Below are positions 49,541-59,261 of a stretch of 64,000 bases of DNA, piece by piece. Source of the stretch: Methylococcus mesophilus. Lineage in GTDB: Bacteria > Pseudomonadota > Gammaproteobacteria > Methylococcales > Methylococcaceae. The notes under the pieces were generated by a model. The model did no database searches, had not been told where the DNA came from, and saw only the letters and a list, made by a program, of their open reading frames with translations. The number at the start of each line of letters is the position of its first letter. Within the stretch, counting starts at the first letter, position 1. The position numbers and the translations under genes are program-made. The stretch is taken from contig NZ_CP110921.1 in the NCBI RefSeq assembly GCF_026247885.1, positions 744,001-808,000 on the forward strand, written 5' to 3'.

Positions 49541-51094
49541 CTAAAACTCCTTACCGTAGCAGGCTTTTAGCTTCTTGTAGTCATAATAATGGCTGGCCGG
49601 AGAAACCCTCGCGTCCTTACAGCCGGGTTTGAAATCGGTTTCTTTCTCGTTATACAACATCTTTACAAGCAGCTTTCCCTTGCCGTTACCGTAGACATCC
49701 CATTGAATGTTCGCCGCCATAGGGGAAACATATTCGCCCCGCCATGAACTGTTGTCGTAGGTGTACATATCCGCCTGGGGAAGCTGTTCCCGCACCCGCT
49801 TCAAACCCAGCTTGGAGGCAAATGGGATAACGATCTCTGCATGCGCAAAACGAAGCTTCGCTGCATGGGAGAAATCCCCCCTTGCTATAGCGTCGATCTC
49901 CTCGAAGAAATCGTTCTCCAGAATCTCGGCCATTCCGTAAGTGACGTCTCCCTTCTCGGTCATACCGGGACCTTTGTCATAGAAATCCGACGCATCGTTG
50001 AGATAGGAAAAATATTTTGCCTGCCTGACCGGCATATAACGCTTGAAAGCGACCCCGGCTTCATTCTTCATTCCTGGTGCGATCGCATAGAGTTCGTAAA
50101 TCAGCGAACCAGCGTCCGCGAGGCTCTTGATGGTGGTCTTGCCGTCGCCCTTCAGGGTGTTGGTGAACTTGCCATCGCTGCTGGTAAAGGTCCAGGTACC
50201 CGTGTTGGCAAAGCTGTAAACGCCTGCGTCAATCTTGTCGACGAAGTCCTGGGTAAACAGACGGCTAAGGACTGCACGACCGGCCCGAACCGAATCCGGA
50301 TCACCCCAGATAGCCTCCTGTTTAGCCGCCAGGTCCGCGTCTTGCTCCTTATAGTGTTGATAGGCTTGGCTTTGCCGATAGGTGGTATACAGCGGGTCGC
50401 CGGGGTCGGTCACCAAGTCGGTTTTAGGCACCAGCTTGTGGAAATAGAGCAGGAAGCGGTTGGTGCCATCGGGCTGGGGCACCGGGGCATCCGCCGGATA
50501 TGGCCCGGGTGCCGGCGGATAGGTAATGAGTCCACCGAGATTGGGTTGCCGGGAGATCAGAGACTCCACGAAAAAGGCGCCACTATCCACCGCCCGGTCT
50601 ACACCGGAAGTCACCACGACAATTTGGCGCGGGGCCGTCGCCGCGGCACTGCCGATCGTTCGCCAATATCCCGGCAGGCGCTTGAGCAACCGTGCAGCGA
50701 GCCGAGTGTGCTCCATGATGCCCACGGCCGTCTCGTTGCCATAGCCGGGATTGCTGATCCCCGGCACACCATAGCCCATCAGGAAGTTGGCTTCCATGAT
50801 CTTGAGAACGTCCGGCCCCAATCTTTTTCCCAAGGGCGTCAGCGCACCCTCATCTGAGGCCTGTTTCCACATGTTGTAGACAGCCAAGTCCGCCTTCATG
50901 CCTGAAAGACCGCGCGAACCGTGACGCGCGACCAGTTCGGTGAACACGGGCCGGAAACCGGGAGGCGGCGTCTCGTAGCTCGATATTTCCTGTCTCGGCT
51001 TGTAGGGCGTTTTGGTCTGATAGTACGCGGGTTGAGCTATCGCAGGGACGACCGCCAACACACCCAGCAAAATCGACTTCGAGAGCGCGACCAT
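49541..51094 (-). CDS. Secreted histidine-type acid phosphatase (phytase/MINPP-like)
   Basis: 517 residues with signal peptide (SILLGVLAVVPAIAQPAYY). The phosphate-binding RHGSRG motif (ELVARHGSRGLSGM) gives the nucleophilic His, and a distal HAE (RFAHAEIVIPFASKL) supplies the proton donor in place of the commoner HD, as in multiple inositol polyphosphate phosphatases. Expected reaction: periplasmic or extracellular release of phosphate from inositol phosphates or similar esters. GAGGAA lies nine bases before the ATG. The gene follows a terminator-like structure, so its expression may be attenuated. Confidence 0.85.
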   Translation of the reverse strand: MVALSKSILLGVLAVVPAIAQPAYYQTKTPYKPRQEISSYETPPPGFRPVFTELVARHGSRGLSGMKADLAVYNMWKQASDEGALTPLGKRLGPDVLKIMEANFLMGYGVPGISNPGYGNETAVGIMEHTRLAARLLKRLPGYWRTIGSAAATAPRQIVVVTSGVDRAVDSGAFFVESLISRQPNLGGLITYPPAPGPYPADAPVPQPDGTNRFLLYFHKLVPKTDLVTDPGDPLYTTYRQSQAYQHYKEQDADLAAKQEAIWGDPDSVRAGRAVLSRLFTQDFVDKIDAGVYSFANTGTWTFTSSDGKFTNTLKGDGKTTIKSLADAGSLIYELYAIAPGMKNEAGVAFKRYMPVRQAKYFSYLNDASDFYDKGPGMTEKGDVTYGMAEILENDFFEEIDAIARGDFSHAAKLRFAHAEIVIPFASKLGLKRVREQLPQADMYTYDNSSWRGEYVSPMAANIQWDVYGNGKGKLLVKMLYNEKETDFKPGCKDARVSPASHYYDYKKLKACYGKEF

Positions 51095-51143
51095 CGCGGC
51101 GTTCCTCTTTGATCTATTATGGGGCTGCACTCCACAATATTGA

Positions 51144-51181
51144 GCCCCCAAAAGAAAAGGGGGGCATATTGGCACCCCCCC
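51144..51181 (-). terminator. Intrinsic terminator with a competing hairpin
   Basis: Read on the minus strand, GGGGGGG-TGCCAATATG-CCCCCC is followed directly by TTTTCTTTT, a good intrinsic terminator 50-90 bases before the phosphatase start and after the small secreted gene. The same CCCCCC can instead pair with GGGGGC just downstream, around the T-tract. The two stems exclude each other, as in attenuators. Confidence 0.6.
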
Positions 51182-51328
51182 ACGAAATAGCCAGTAATAT
51201 TACTCCTGGCCTCTTGGTCCTTCTATGGAAAGGCATTTCCGCCACCGGCGAGCGGCGTCGGAATAGGCTCATTCACCTCTGCTCATATGAGTCTGCGAAA
51301 CCAAGAACATCATATCTGATGATATCTG

Positions 51329-51742
51329 TTACTTGAGAATGAGCTTGTTCGAAACGCGGTGACTGGTGCCGGCAATGACGCCATCCCCTGAGGTCAGAAT
51401 ATAGGTCATGCTATCGCCGTTGGGGCTGACATAGATGTTATAGACGCTGCCGGAGTTATAGGTAACGGTGCCATGACAATCCTCGCCAATTACATAGGTC
51501 GCGGTATCGCCTGCATTCGCACGGCCCAAGCTATCGGTATATGTATTGACGACGTTACCAGCGCCATTATAGGACTCCATACCGCTTTCGGCATACGGAT
51601 TGCCAACATAATAGCCCTGAGTCGAATAGCTATAGGTGCCTTTGAGGGTCTTGACCGAGCAGTACTCCTTGCCGGCTGCCTCCATAGAAACAGCCAGGGT
51701 CAAGACGGAAACACTTGTGCATAACATCAATTTGGTTTTCAT
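51329..51742 (-). CDS. Small secreted protein, 137 aa
   Basis: A signal peptide (LCTSVSVLTLAVSMEAAG-KEY) precedes a beta-rich domain with LKGTYSYSTQGYYVGNPYAE, NGAGNVVNTYTDSLGRANAG and GDSMTYILTSGDGVIAGTSH. The phrase LKGTYxYSxQG resembles a group of small exported bacterial proteins of unknown role. Two cysteines (YCSVKT, DCHGTV) may form a disulfide. Start ATG with AGAGAAGAC upstream. Confidence 0.7.
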   Translation of the reverse strand: MKTKLMLCTSVSVLTLAVSMEAAGKEYCSVKTLKGTYSYSTQGYYVGNPYAESGMESYNGAGNVVNTYTDSLGRANAGDTATYVIGEDCHGTVTYNSGSVYNIYVSPNGDSMTYILTSGDGVIAGTSHRVSNKLILK

Positions 51743-51963
51743 AGTCTTCTCTCTGCAAATATTATAATTTTTGGTGTCGTATTCTCAATCTCCGCGCGCC
51801 GCTGTGCGCGCTACGTCTACCTCACGGAAAGCGCCGTGGCTTGATGCTGAGCAACGTACTCCCATCAAACCACGACATCATTACAGCGTATCCCTTTGTG
51901 TCTGAGCGTTATGGCATGATGCCCGGGACGAGCCTTTATATCCTCACGACTCGTCCGGCATCC

Positions 51964-54900
51964 TCACGGAGCAGGGCTGTTGGTGTAATCATATTTCAGC
52001 GGACCCGCCTGAGGCTTTGGAACCTTATTCGAGTGGATATTGATAACAACCACCTCCATATGTACTTTACCGGAAGGCACATCCGACAATTTGATGTCGC
52101 AATAATTCCTCGGATTATGATCGCCTCCTTGGTTACAGACTCCCTGGAACGCAAGGTTTAAGGACAGGCGGTAGTCCATGTCCGTTGCCTTCTTTCCGTC
52201 ACCCGTGACAGCGTCGTCCCAACTCACGTGTAGCTTTTTCTCCCCTCCATTGGTGATGACCTCTGCCCTGATCCTAGCCGTCTCAGGAAAGAAAAGTGCG
52301 TCCGGGTCGGGTCCATCTTTCGGCGGCTGAGCGACGGAGACATTGACCCGCGGCATATTCACATAGTCGAGTCCCATGTATACCACGTCGCGTGCCAACG
52401 GGGCGCCGGCCCAAACGGCCGAGACGTTCACGTTGTTGCAAAAGCCGGAGACACCGAAATAAGGGCTGGATTTTTCCTTGCAATACTGCAGGTCTTTTGC
52501 ATTCAGATCCGATGTCACCGGGGGCTTACCGCTAGGCTGCTTTCCGGTCGGGAAACCCCACAGCGTGGTCCAGTCCGTCACCTTCGACCCTGTGTAAATA
52601 TCGATGATACCGGTCTTCTTTTCCGGCGCCATGCTCAACTTCAGTTCGTCGCCAAATTTATCCTTCGCTACGATTTCGCACGGCAGATAGCCTTTTGTGT
52701 TGTCGTACGCCAGGGGAAGCGTCTGGGCCCCCGGACCCCGTATCGGGACCTGATGGCCGCAAGTCGTCAGGCTGACCCAGTTATTAGCCTGCGGAACATC
52801 TGCTTTCTTCAGGGCGATCTGATCGTACAGTCGCGCTTCGCCGGCGGGCCAGCCCGTGTCCACGTCGAAGTTCAAGATTCCGATAGCCTGTTCGTTGACT
52901 GCATCGACGTTCAAGGCCTGAGGGGGGAACACGTCCGCCGGCTTCTTGAGGAAAACGCGGTCGATCAAATCCTGATAGGTGTGGTTCTTGCCCTTGCTGT
53001 TCTCCTTTTCCTGGGCCGCCAGAGCTTCCAGATCGGACTTCGTGGTCAGCGGATTGGTCAGCTGCCACCCACCGTTGGCGTCGTGTCCCAGCACGGCCAG
53101 CTTATCGCCCTCCCTGAGCAGGAACGGACGCTTGCCATGGTTCTCGGCGATCTGCTCCAGCTTGGCCTTTATGCCCTCGATGCTGGTACCGGTATCCAGC
53201 CAAGCCAGGCTGAACTGATCCCTGTTATACCCCCAGGTCACTGTGTATTGCTGGTAAGGGTCGTAAGGGCGCTTGTTCTCCAGTGCGGTAACGCCGCCGG
53301 CATCGATGGTGAAGCCGGACGCCGCGTCACGGAAATTGCCGTATTTGTCGTCGATCGAGAACGCATAGGACACCGAGCCTATCCCGTCCTTTACGTTATG
53401 TACCAAGCGAGTATAGGGGTTCAGATTGAACTGGCTCTCGTACGGCGCCGCAAACGTCAAGAACGGATCAAACTGCCACTGCTGGACGTCCGCCTTGGGA
53501 ACGCTCGGATTATTGGGATCGTAGGGATCATTTGGGTCAAAGGCCACTCCACGCAGAATGGCTTGCACCCGCCCTGGCAGGTCGCCGCCGAGAACTTTTG
53601 AATCGTAACCTACAATCTGATGGATGATGCAGGCGTTCTTGCTATTTTCGTCCGTAGGGACTTGTTTATGTACCCCGTCATATCCACATTTCGCCCACAC
53701 TTTTGCCTTATTGGGGTCGAATCCATCGACAGGGTCATTCAGGAAATGATCCCAAACAACTTTGACGCTTTCTCGAAATTTATCGCAGAAATTCTGATGC
53801 CTGAAAGTGCACGCCTGAACGGCCTTCTTGCTGTCGAATTTGCAAACATTATCGGGCCACTGCAGCTTTTCCAAATTCGTCTTGTCCGCGCAAAAACCCG
53901 GGTTGTCCTTCTGCTTTACCCAGAACATCCAACGATCGACATAGGGCTGAACTTGACTTGGATTGCAGAAAATCAGCCTTTGCTTATCGCATCCTTCCAT
54001 CCCGGTAATAAAATAACCTTTATCCTGCACATAGTCAGTCCCGGTATAGTAAATAGTCGAATTAGCTCGTGTCAGCGTCATATCTACACTGTTATAGCCA
54101 CCGGGAAAATGCGGGATGATGGTGTTCCCACCGTTCTTACCCAATTCCTTCGGCAACAGATCGCTGAAGGTATTTATTTCCTTCTTCGGAGAATTAAAAT
54201 ATTGGCTCGTGTAAGCCGCGAATACGGGCCATACCTTTTTCCTTCCACCGTGGCCGTCCGGCTCGGTAAGAAAACCATCGATCCGCTTCTTGAATTGACC
54301 CAGATCATTGACGCCATTTGTCGTGACGGTCGCGGCGGAGCCGCCCATGTAGCCCGTAGCGCCATGATTGGCGACGGAGCCGGCCACGGGAATATACAAT
54401 TCGTCGACCATGGACACGTCGATATCCGCCATCGGATCGCCGGTATCCATATTTTGATCTGAGGCGTTGTCCGCGTCGAAGGTAAATTCAGCCAACTGTG
54501 CAGGCGCATCGACAGAATAGCTGGCGTCGGCCGTGCCCGTCTTGCAGGCGCCCTTCGCCGCTTCGCTATCAGCGTTACTATCGCCCTTATAACAGTCGAC
54601 AGCCTCTGAGGGGTGTGTCGGGTCGTTAAAATTGGTGACTACTGTTTTCTGTAATGGGTCAAAATTGACTATATTGGCCTCGTACGCTGTTAGAGCCACG
54701 GGGAAAACATAGACACGCCCGCTCTGATACCAGCAGTTCTTGTCGACCTTCTTCCCGTCGACATTCACTTGCTTTTGCTCGCGCGGAATCCAGACGGTGA
54801 TTTTCTTGCCGATGGGCAGCCCTTCCGTTTTCGCGTCATAGTTAATGATAATCCGCCTAACTGGATTAACTGCAGGTTTCGCGCCATCGCAAATATCGGC

Positions 54901-55065
54901 GGGAACCTGGATGACAGGATAGACCGTAAATGGAAAATCGTTCTGGAACGTGATATAGCGATTGTACTTGTCGTCCGCCTTCTTGGCTTCCGCCGGCGGA
55001 ACCGCCAGCGACAGCAGGCACAAGGCGGGGACCGCCAAGCGCAGATAGCTTATTAGCTGCTTCAT
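51964..55065 (-). CDS. Giant secreted protein, 1033 aa, thaumatin/GH64-like N-terminal domain
   Basis: A signal peptide (LRLAVPALCLLSLAVPPAEA) is followed by KYNRYITFQNDFPFTVYPVI and IIINYDAKTEGLPIGKKITV, reminiscent of the thaumatin-like/GH64 beta-glucanase fold; I do not see firm catalytic residues. The middle contains long Cys-poor stretches and DPNDPYDPNNPSVP. It ends in a beta-rich domain (KLHVSWDDAVTGDGKKATDM, GKVHMEVVVINIHSNK). The ATG at MKQLISYL has GAGGAG nine bases upstream; the longer frame to 55197 is unlikely. It is next to the 1208-residue giant; both are probably exported together. Confidence 0.75.
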   Translation of the reverse strand: MKQLISYLRLAVPALCLLSLAVPPAEAKKADDKYNRYITFQNDFPFTVYPVIQVPADICDGAKPAVNPVRRIIINYDAKTEGLPIGKKITVWIPREQKQVNVDGKKVDKNCWYQSGRVYVFPVALTAYEANIVNFDPLQKTVVTNFNDPTHPSEAVDCYKGDSNADSEAAKGACKTGTADASYSVDAPAQLAEFTFDADNASDQNMDTGDPMADIDVSMVDELYIPVAGSVANHGATGYMGGSAATVTTNGVNDLGQFKKRIDGFLTEPDGHGGRKKVWPVFAAYTSQYFNSPKKEINTFSDLLPKELGKNGGNTIIPHFPGGYNSVDMTLTRANSTIYYTGTDYVQDKGYFITGMEGCDKQRLIFCNPSQVQPYVDRWMFWVKQKDNPGFCADKTNLEKLQWPDNVCKFDSKKAVQACTFRHQNFCDKFRESVKVVWDHFLNDPVDGFDPNKAKVWAKCGYDGVHKQVPTDENSKNACIIHQIVGYDSKVLGGDLPGRVQAILRGVAFDPNDPYDPNNPSVPKADVQQWQFDPFLTFAAPYESQFNLNPYTRLVHNVKDGIGSVSYAFSIDDKYGNFRDAASGFTIDAGGVTALENKRPYDPYQQYTVTWGYNRDQFSLAWLDTGTSIEGIKAKLEQIAENHGKRPFLLREGDKLAVLGHDANGGWQLTNPLTTKSDLEALAAQEKENSKGKNHTYQDLIDRVFLKKPADVFPPQALNVDAVNEQAIGILNFDVDTGWPAGEARLYDQIALKKADVPQANNWVSLTTCGHQVPIRGPGAQTLPLAYDNTKGYLPCEIVAKDKFGDELKLSMAPEKKTGIIDIYTGSKVTDWTTLWGFPTGKQPSGKPPVTSDLNAKDLQYCKEKSSPYFGVSGFCNNVNVSAVWAGAPLARDVVYMGLDYVNMPRVNVSVAQPPKDGPDPDALFFPETARIRAEVITNGGEKKLHVSWDDAVTGDGKKATDMDYRLSLNLAFQGVCNQGGDHNPRNYCDIKLSDVPSGKVHMEVVVINIHSNKVPKPQAGPLKYDYTNSPAP

Positions 55066-55378
55066 TGTTCTCATCTCCTCAATAGACAATGCGTCGTAAA
55101 ACTGACCGACTCCACTTCTTTTTACCTTTCGTATCTTGCCCCCTACAGTGCGCCCTATTCTATAGGCACGCCCCTTGACACCTTTTTTTGGCACCATGGA
55201 TCGTGATTAGTTCCCGACTTCCGCACTTACGGCCCCTACGGCTCTATCGCCCCAAGGCCAAAAATTTGCCGAAGATATACCGCATGCGCGGGCAGTGAAC
55301 ATCCTCTATTCAGAGGTGCCCGGGAGTCTTGGGCTCGACGGCCCAGCTCGGCCGCGCTCAGGCTGGTGCACCTCCCAT
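55066..55378. other. Gap between the two giant-protein genes
   Basis: No clear gene. A G+C-rich 3' part (55240-55378) has a small CTCT-ATTC-AGAG hairpin and a short minus-strand frame ending HAVYLRQIFGLGAIEP that I cannot assign. The 5' part near 55130-55190 is T-rich and probably carries the promoter of the 1033-residue protein gene. Confidence 0.35.
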
Positions 55379-58300
55379 TCATCTGCAAAGGACGTTGAAG
55401 CTGGTCTTCGCCCTGATGTTCCGATCCGGCACCGTCGCGTATAGCACCGTCTTGCCGCACCGGCTGGGGGTGTATGGTACTGCGACGCTGATCCGTTCGT
55501 TAGCGGGCAGGTGGGAAATTTGGTCGATGTCGAAAGGCGAATCCGCTTCTTCCGGCCCCTTGTTGCCGGGGTTGTAGTCGTAGAACTGCACCGCTGTCAT
55601 TTGTGGCACGGGAACATCGAGGTTTTTCAAGACCAACTCGACGGTGACCGTCTCGCCCTCAACCACATTGTGCCGAGGCGTTACTCGGAATTTGAGTACC
55701 CGCGTCTTGTCGCGAGGTTTCTGACCGCCGGGTTGCGATGGCGTCCCCTTCGGAGGCGGGATCTGGAAGACATGGAACGCATGCTTGTACAGCCCCACGT
55801 TGTTGCTATGGTTTTCAATCGGTACGTCTTGGATGGAGCTGAGTGCGCCCGGAGCGGCAGCTCCGCTCAAGCCGTGGTCCGTCACCTCGCCCACCTTCTG
55901 CCCGAAGCCGTCCTCCATCCACACCAGCACCCAGAAGACGATATCCTTGTTCGCGTAGGGACTTGGGTCGAATTGGGTCTCCGCCATGATCCAATTGAAC
56001 TCGTTGCTCGGCGACCGGCCGAACCCGGGAATGGGAGAATAAGCCTTCTCGTCAATCAGAAAACTCTGCCCGGACGGCGTGTTGGTGGCGATATTCCAGA
56101 GTTGGCCGTAAAAGCGCACTTTGACCTCGCTACCCGCCGGCATATTGGCCAAACTGTAGTTGTAGACCCGAGCATGAAGCCGGACAGCTTCTCCCTCCGT
56201 CAGTTGCGACATCTGGGACGAAGTATCGCTGTTCGCGGCGGGGGTCACGTAGAAGCCCCGCATCCAGTGGAACGGACTCAGCCACACGTCCGACGGTTTG
56301 GCATCGTTGAAAACCGCGCAGGATTTCCCCAAGCAAGCCAGACTGCCATCGGCCTTGTCGACGATGCGCCAACGGGAAGGATGGTTCAAGGCCACGTCGG
56401 GCAAGGCATACGCTTCACGCTGCCACCATGCCCCGCCTTGTGCCACATCCACGGAGAAGGCGACCTGCAAAGGGCCGGCGGTCTGGATTTCACCGTTCGG
56501 GGTACCGAAATCGGGCCAGTTCCGATCCCGCTTCCGACCCAGTACATAGGGTTGGACGTCGTAGCGATACAGGTTCGGATCGGCGAACAAACCCGGCTTC
56601 TTGATGCCGATGCCGGCGGACTGGCTCAGTGTTGTGGAATCCGTGTTCGCCGACTTGCTTGCCCCGTCGTAAGAAAAGCCAACGTCAAATTCGCCTTCGG
56701 CATGCACTACCGTTTTATAGGTCTTTCCCTTCATGCCGACCGACCAGTCCCCCGAAAAACTATTGCCCGTGCTCACGGTATGATCCCGGTTTTCACCCCG
56801 GTCCCAGCGGAAGTTCTGCTCTACCGCGATATCGTCGGTAGCAAACGCAACGGGTGAGGTGGCCGTCAGCGGATCGATGTCCGGGTAAAGCTGCTGCAGC
56901 TGCTCATAGTCGTAGGGGTACGAAAACACATTGCCCGGTTCCGTGACGGGCTGAAACCATTCCAGGTTATTACTGGCCAGCAGCCGGCGGTTGACTCGAT
57001 CATCGGCTACGAAATGCACGAACACAGGTCCTTTCTCGCCTTCGCCGCAATCGGGCTTGGAGGCGGGGCAGGCGCTGCGGCCCAGTACAGGATAAACGTA
57101 CACGTTGCGGCGGCGTTCCGTGTACAAGACCAAATCGCTGAAACCTGTCTGTGACGTGACATCGATGCTTTGTTTGTCCAGACGGCCAGTGTTCCAGTCC
57201 TCCAGGTTATCGAGCTTCTCCTTCATCGAGGTTTTCAAGGTAGCGCCCATAGTATTATCTTTATCTATTCCACCTCCCAGATACAGGCTCCCCTTGGCAT
57301 AGATCGACCAAGTAACACCAAAGCTGCTTTTGCTGGCGGCCGATACGGTTTTGCTGCTCTCCGCCCGGAATTTTGTGAAGTAATCGCTGGGAGCCGCACT
57401 AAGGTTCACAACTGTGGGATTGCCGCCGCTGGCTGGCGTCACCCAGTCCACATGCATAGGCGGACTCTGCAAAGCGATCTGAACTTCAGATTGGCTGTTG
57501 GTGAGCTTGGTCGGTACCCCCAGACGCAACGAACGGCCCTGGAAATCTCCCGCGACCAGCTTGCCCGAGTAGCTATCTACGACATGAGGTTCATCATATT
57601 GCGAATTGAGCGTCATCTTGTATTGTTGATTCGGATCGATGGAAACGATACCCACCTGAAGTCCTGCGACATCCGTACCGCACCTTGGCCTCCAAGCCAA
57701 AGCAACCTGAAGATTCAGGTCCTGCTCTTCGGGTTGCGCCGGCCGCCTGCGGTCGAAACGCCCTAATGCGAAATCCGAAAAGCACTGCGCCGCCAACCCC
57801 AAATTAGCCGATTCTCTGATATTCAGATTTCCGTCAAACGTGAGCAACCGCAGCGAGCTATATCGCGCAACCGTCTGCCCCAATGTTCCCACCCAAGCCA
57901 TCGCCTGATCGTACTCGGCTCGCCCATTCAGGCGACCACTTTTGAGTATTACACTGATACCGGCCTCCTTGCCCAAATAGTTCTCGCCTCCCCGGATAAA
58001 CGCATTATACGAGTCCAATTTGATGTCATAAGCGATCACGCGCGCATCCCCACTGCCCGTCACATAGGCAACGGCAAGCTGATCTGCATCGGTTCTGCCG
58101 TATCGCCCAACAGCCGCCGAGAGCGATGTCACCTGATCTTCCTTTCTTGCAAGACTGAGCCAATCAGTAACTACAATCTTGGACTGCAAACTTGTTGGAG
58201 CAATATTTTGATACGTGATCCGGAGCATATCTTTCTTCTCCGCCGCCGGTTCTATCATAGCGATCACTCTGGACCGCCGGCCGTTTTGCCCCTGAGTTTC

Positions 58301-59005
58301 AAAAACGGCAAATGCGTGTGGCCACGAATGCTTGTTGCTGTCCAGTCGCCCAAGCTTGATCCATTTAAGGCCCGTCTTCATGTCGTTGACATCCTTTGCG
58401 GTAGCGAGATACGTATCGCCAAACGCCGTATGCATGACCAGCTCATCAAAGCCGTCATAATTGAAATCGGCCATCCACGCAAAATCGACCTCACTCCACC
58501 CATTCTCCAAAGGCACCCGCTCGATCAGCGCTGTTTGCGGGCCTTTTATCGGATCCATCAAAAACAAGTCCAACTCCTCTGGCCTGGCATTGGACCGGGC
58601 TCGAGGGGCGATGCCCGCAACAACGTCATTTGACAGATTGAACATCCGCCCGGCCGCCAGCGCGGACATATATCCCGATGGAGCTCGGTCAGATACTTTC
58701 CATGGACTCCTAATCTCTTTATCGGAATCAGCGTCCCAACGGGCGAAGGGCTCGCCTACAATCGCCGAATTGGCAGTCGTAAAAATTTTCCATTCCGCAA
58801 GGCATTGGCCTGGGCAATCGACGCCGAAGTACGCAAGGTCGTCATTGCGAAAAAGGTATTGATTACCGCCAAATACATCGTTTACCGCGCTGAGATCTGG
58901 ATTGGAAAAAGCCAAGGAACTGCTTAACAGGCCTCCCCATAAGATAAGTCCAAGGCCCTTCTTAACCGCATGTTTCAGAACATAGGTATCGATTGTTGCG
59001 TTCAT
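55379..59005 (-). CDS. Giant secreted protein, 1208 aa, FG-GAP-like start, possible beta-pore segment, CARDB-like end
   Basis: A signal peptide (LGLILWGGLLSSSLAFSN) comes first. The N-terminal half has VCBS/FG-GAP-like calcium motifs (DADSDKEI, ADFNYDGFDELVMH). Near residue 560 (SSFGVTWSIYAKGSLYLGGG) and 745-800 (NSFSGDWSVGMKGKTYKTV, FDVGFSYDGASKSANTDS) lie long alternating Ser/Thr/Gly stretches like the amphipathic hairpins of beta-pore-forming proteins. The last 110 residues (VLKFRVTPRHNVVEGETVTV to NIRAKTSFNVLC) look like a CARDB adhesion domain. GGAG precedes the ATG. The pore idea is inference. Confidence 0.75.
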   Translation of the reverse strand: MNATIDTYVLKHAVKKGLGLILWGGLLSSSLAFSNPDLSAVNDVFGGNQYLFRNDDLAYFGVDCPGQCLAEWKIFTTANSAIVGEPFARWDADSDKEIRSPWKVSDRAPSGYMSALAAGRMFNLSNDVVAGIAPRARSNARPEELDLFLMDPIKGPQTALIERVPLENGWSEVDFAWMADFNYDGFDELVMHTAFGDTYLATAKDVNDMKTGLKWIKLGRLDSNKHSWPHAFAVFETQGQNGRRSRVIAMIEPAAEKKDMLRITYQNIAPTSLQSKIVVTDWLSLARKEDQVTSLSAAVGRYGRTDADQLAVAYVTGSGDARVIAYDIKLDSYNAFIRGGENYLGKEAGISVILKSGRLNGRAEYDQAMAWVGTLGQTVARYSSLRLLTFDGNLNIRESANLGLAAQCFSDFALGRFDRRRPAQPEEQDLNLQVALAWRPRCGTDVAGLQVGIVSIDPNQQYKMTLNSQYDEPHVVDSYSGKLVAGDFQGRSLRLGVPTKLTNSQSEVQIALQSPPMHVDWVTPASGGNPTVVNLSAAPSDYFTKFRAESSKTVSAASKSSFGVTWSIYAKGSLYLGGGIDKDNTMGATLKTSMKEKLDNLEDWNTGRLDKQSIDVTSQTGFSDLVLYTERRRNVYVYPVLGRSACPASKPDCGEGEKGPVFVHFVADDRVNRRLLASNNLEWFQPVTEPGNVFSYPYDYEQLQQLYPDIDPLTATSPVAFATDDIAVEQNFRWDRGENRDHTVSTGNSFSGDWSVGMKGKTYKTVVHAEGEFDVGFSYDGASKSANTDSTTLSQSAGIGIKKPGLFADPNLYRYDVQPYVLGRKRDRNWPDFGTPNGEIQTAGPLQVAFSVDVAQGGAWWQREAYALPDVALNHPSRWRIVDKADGSLACLGKSCAVFNDAKPSDVWLSPFHWMRGFYVTPAANSDTSSQMSQLTEGEAVRLHARVYNYSLANMPAGSEVKVRFYGQLWNIATNTPSGQSFLIDEKAYSPIPGFGRSPSNEFNWIMAETQFDPSPYANKDIVFWVLVWMEDGFGQKVGEVTDHGLSGAAAPGALSSIQDVPIENHSNNVGLYKHAFHVFQIPPPKGTPSQPGGQKPRDKTRVLKFRVTPRHNVVEGETVTVELVLKNLDVPVPQMTAVQFYDYNPGNKGPEEADSPFDIDQISHLPANERISVAVPYTPSRCGKTVLYATVPDRNIRAKTSFNVLCR

Positions 59006-59227
59006 CTCGCCGCTCCCAGAGTGCTACAGATATTATTTTCACGTGCGCATAGCAAACTCAGTTTTTACTTGCCAAGCCGCCTTTATCTTTGAAACATTAC
59101 TGCCCTGAAATGACAACGCCTATGCGGTCAGCCGCGTGAATCTTTACACTTTTGTTAAGGTTTGAAGCTCTGCCAACCGATGCCGCCAGACCCAAGCGGC
59201 GCGGGATATTAACCACATTCTGGCCAT

Positions 59228-59257
59228 GGGAACAGTCTCTGTTCAGAGACAGTTCCC
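59228..59257. terminator. Long near-perfect hairpin downstream of the second luxR-like gene
   Basis: GGGAAC-A-GTCTCTG-TT-CAGAGAC-A-GTTCCC is a 14-bp stem with one A/A mismatch, four bases beyond the regulator stop and before the giant-protein promoter region. No T-run follows, so termination would be factor-assisted at best; it could also be a protein-binding site. Confidence 0.45.
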
Positions 59258-59261
59258 GTCG

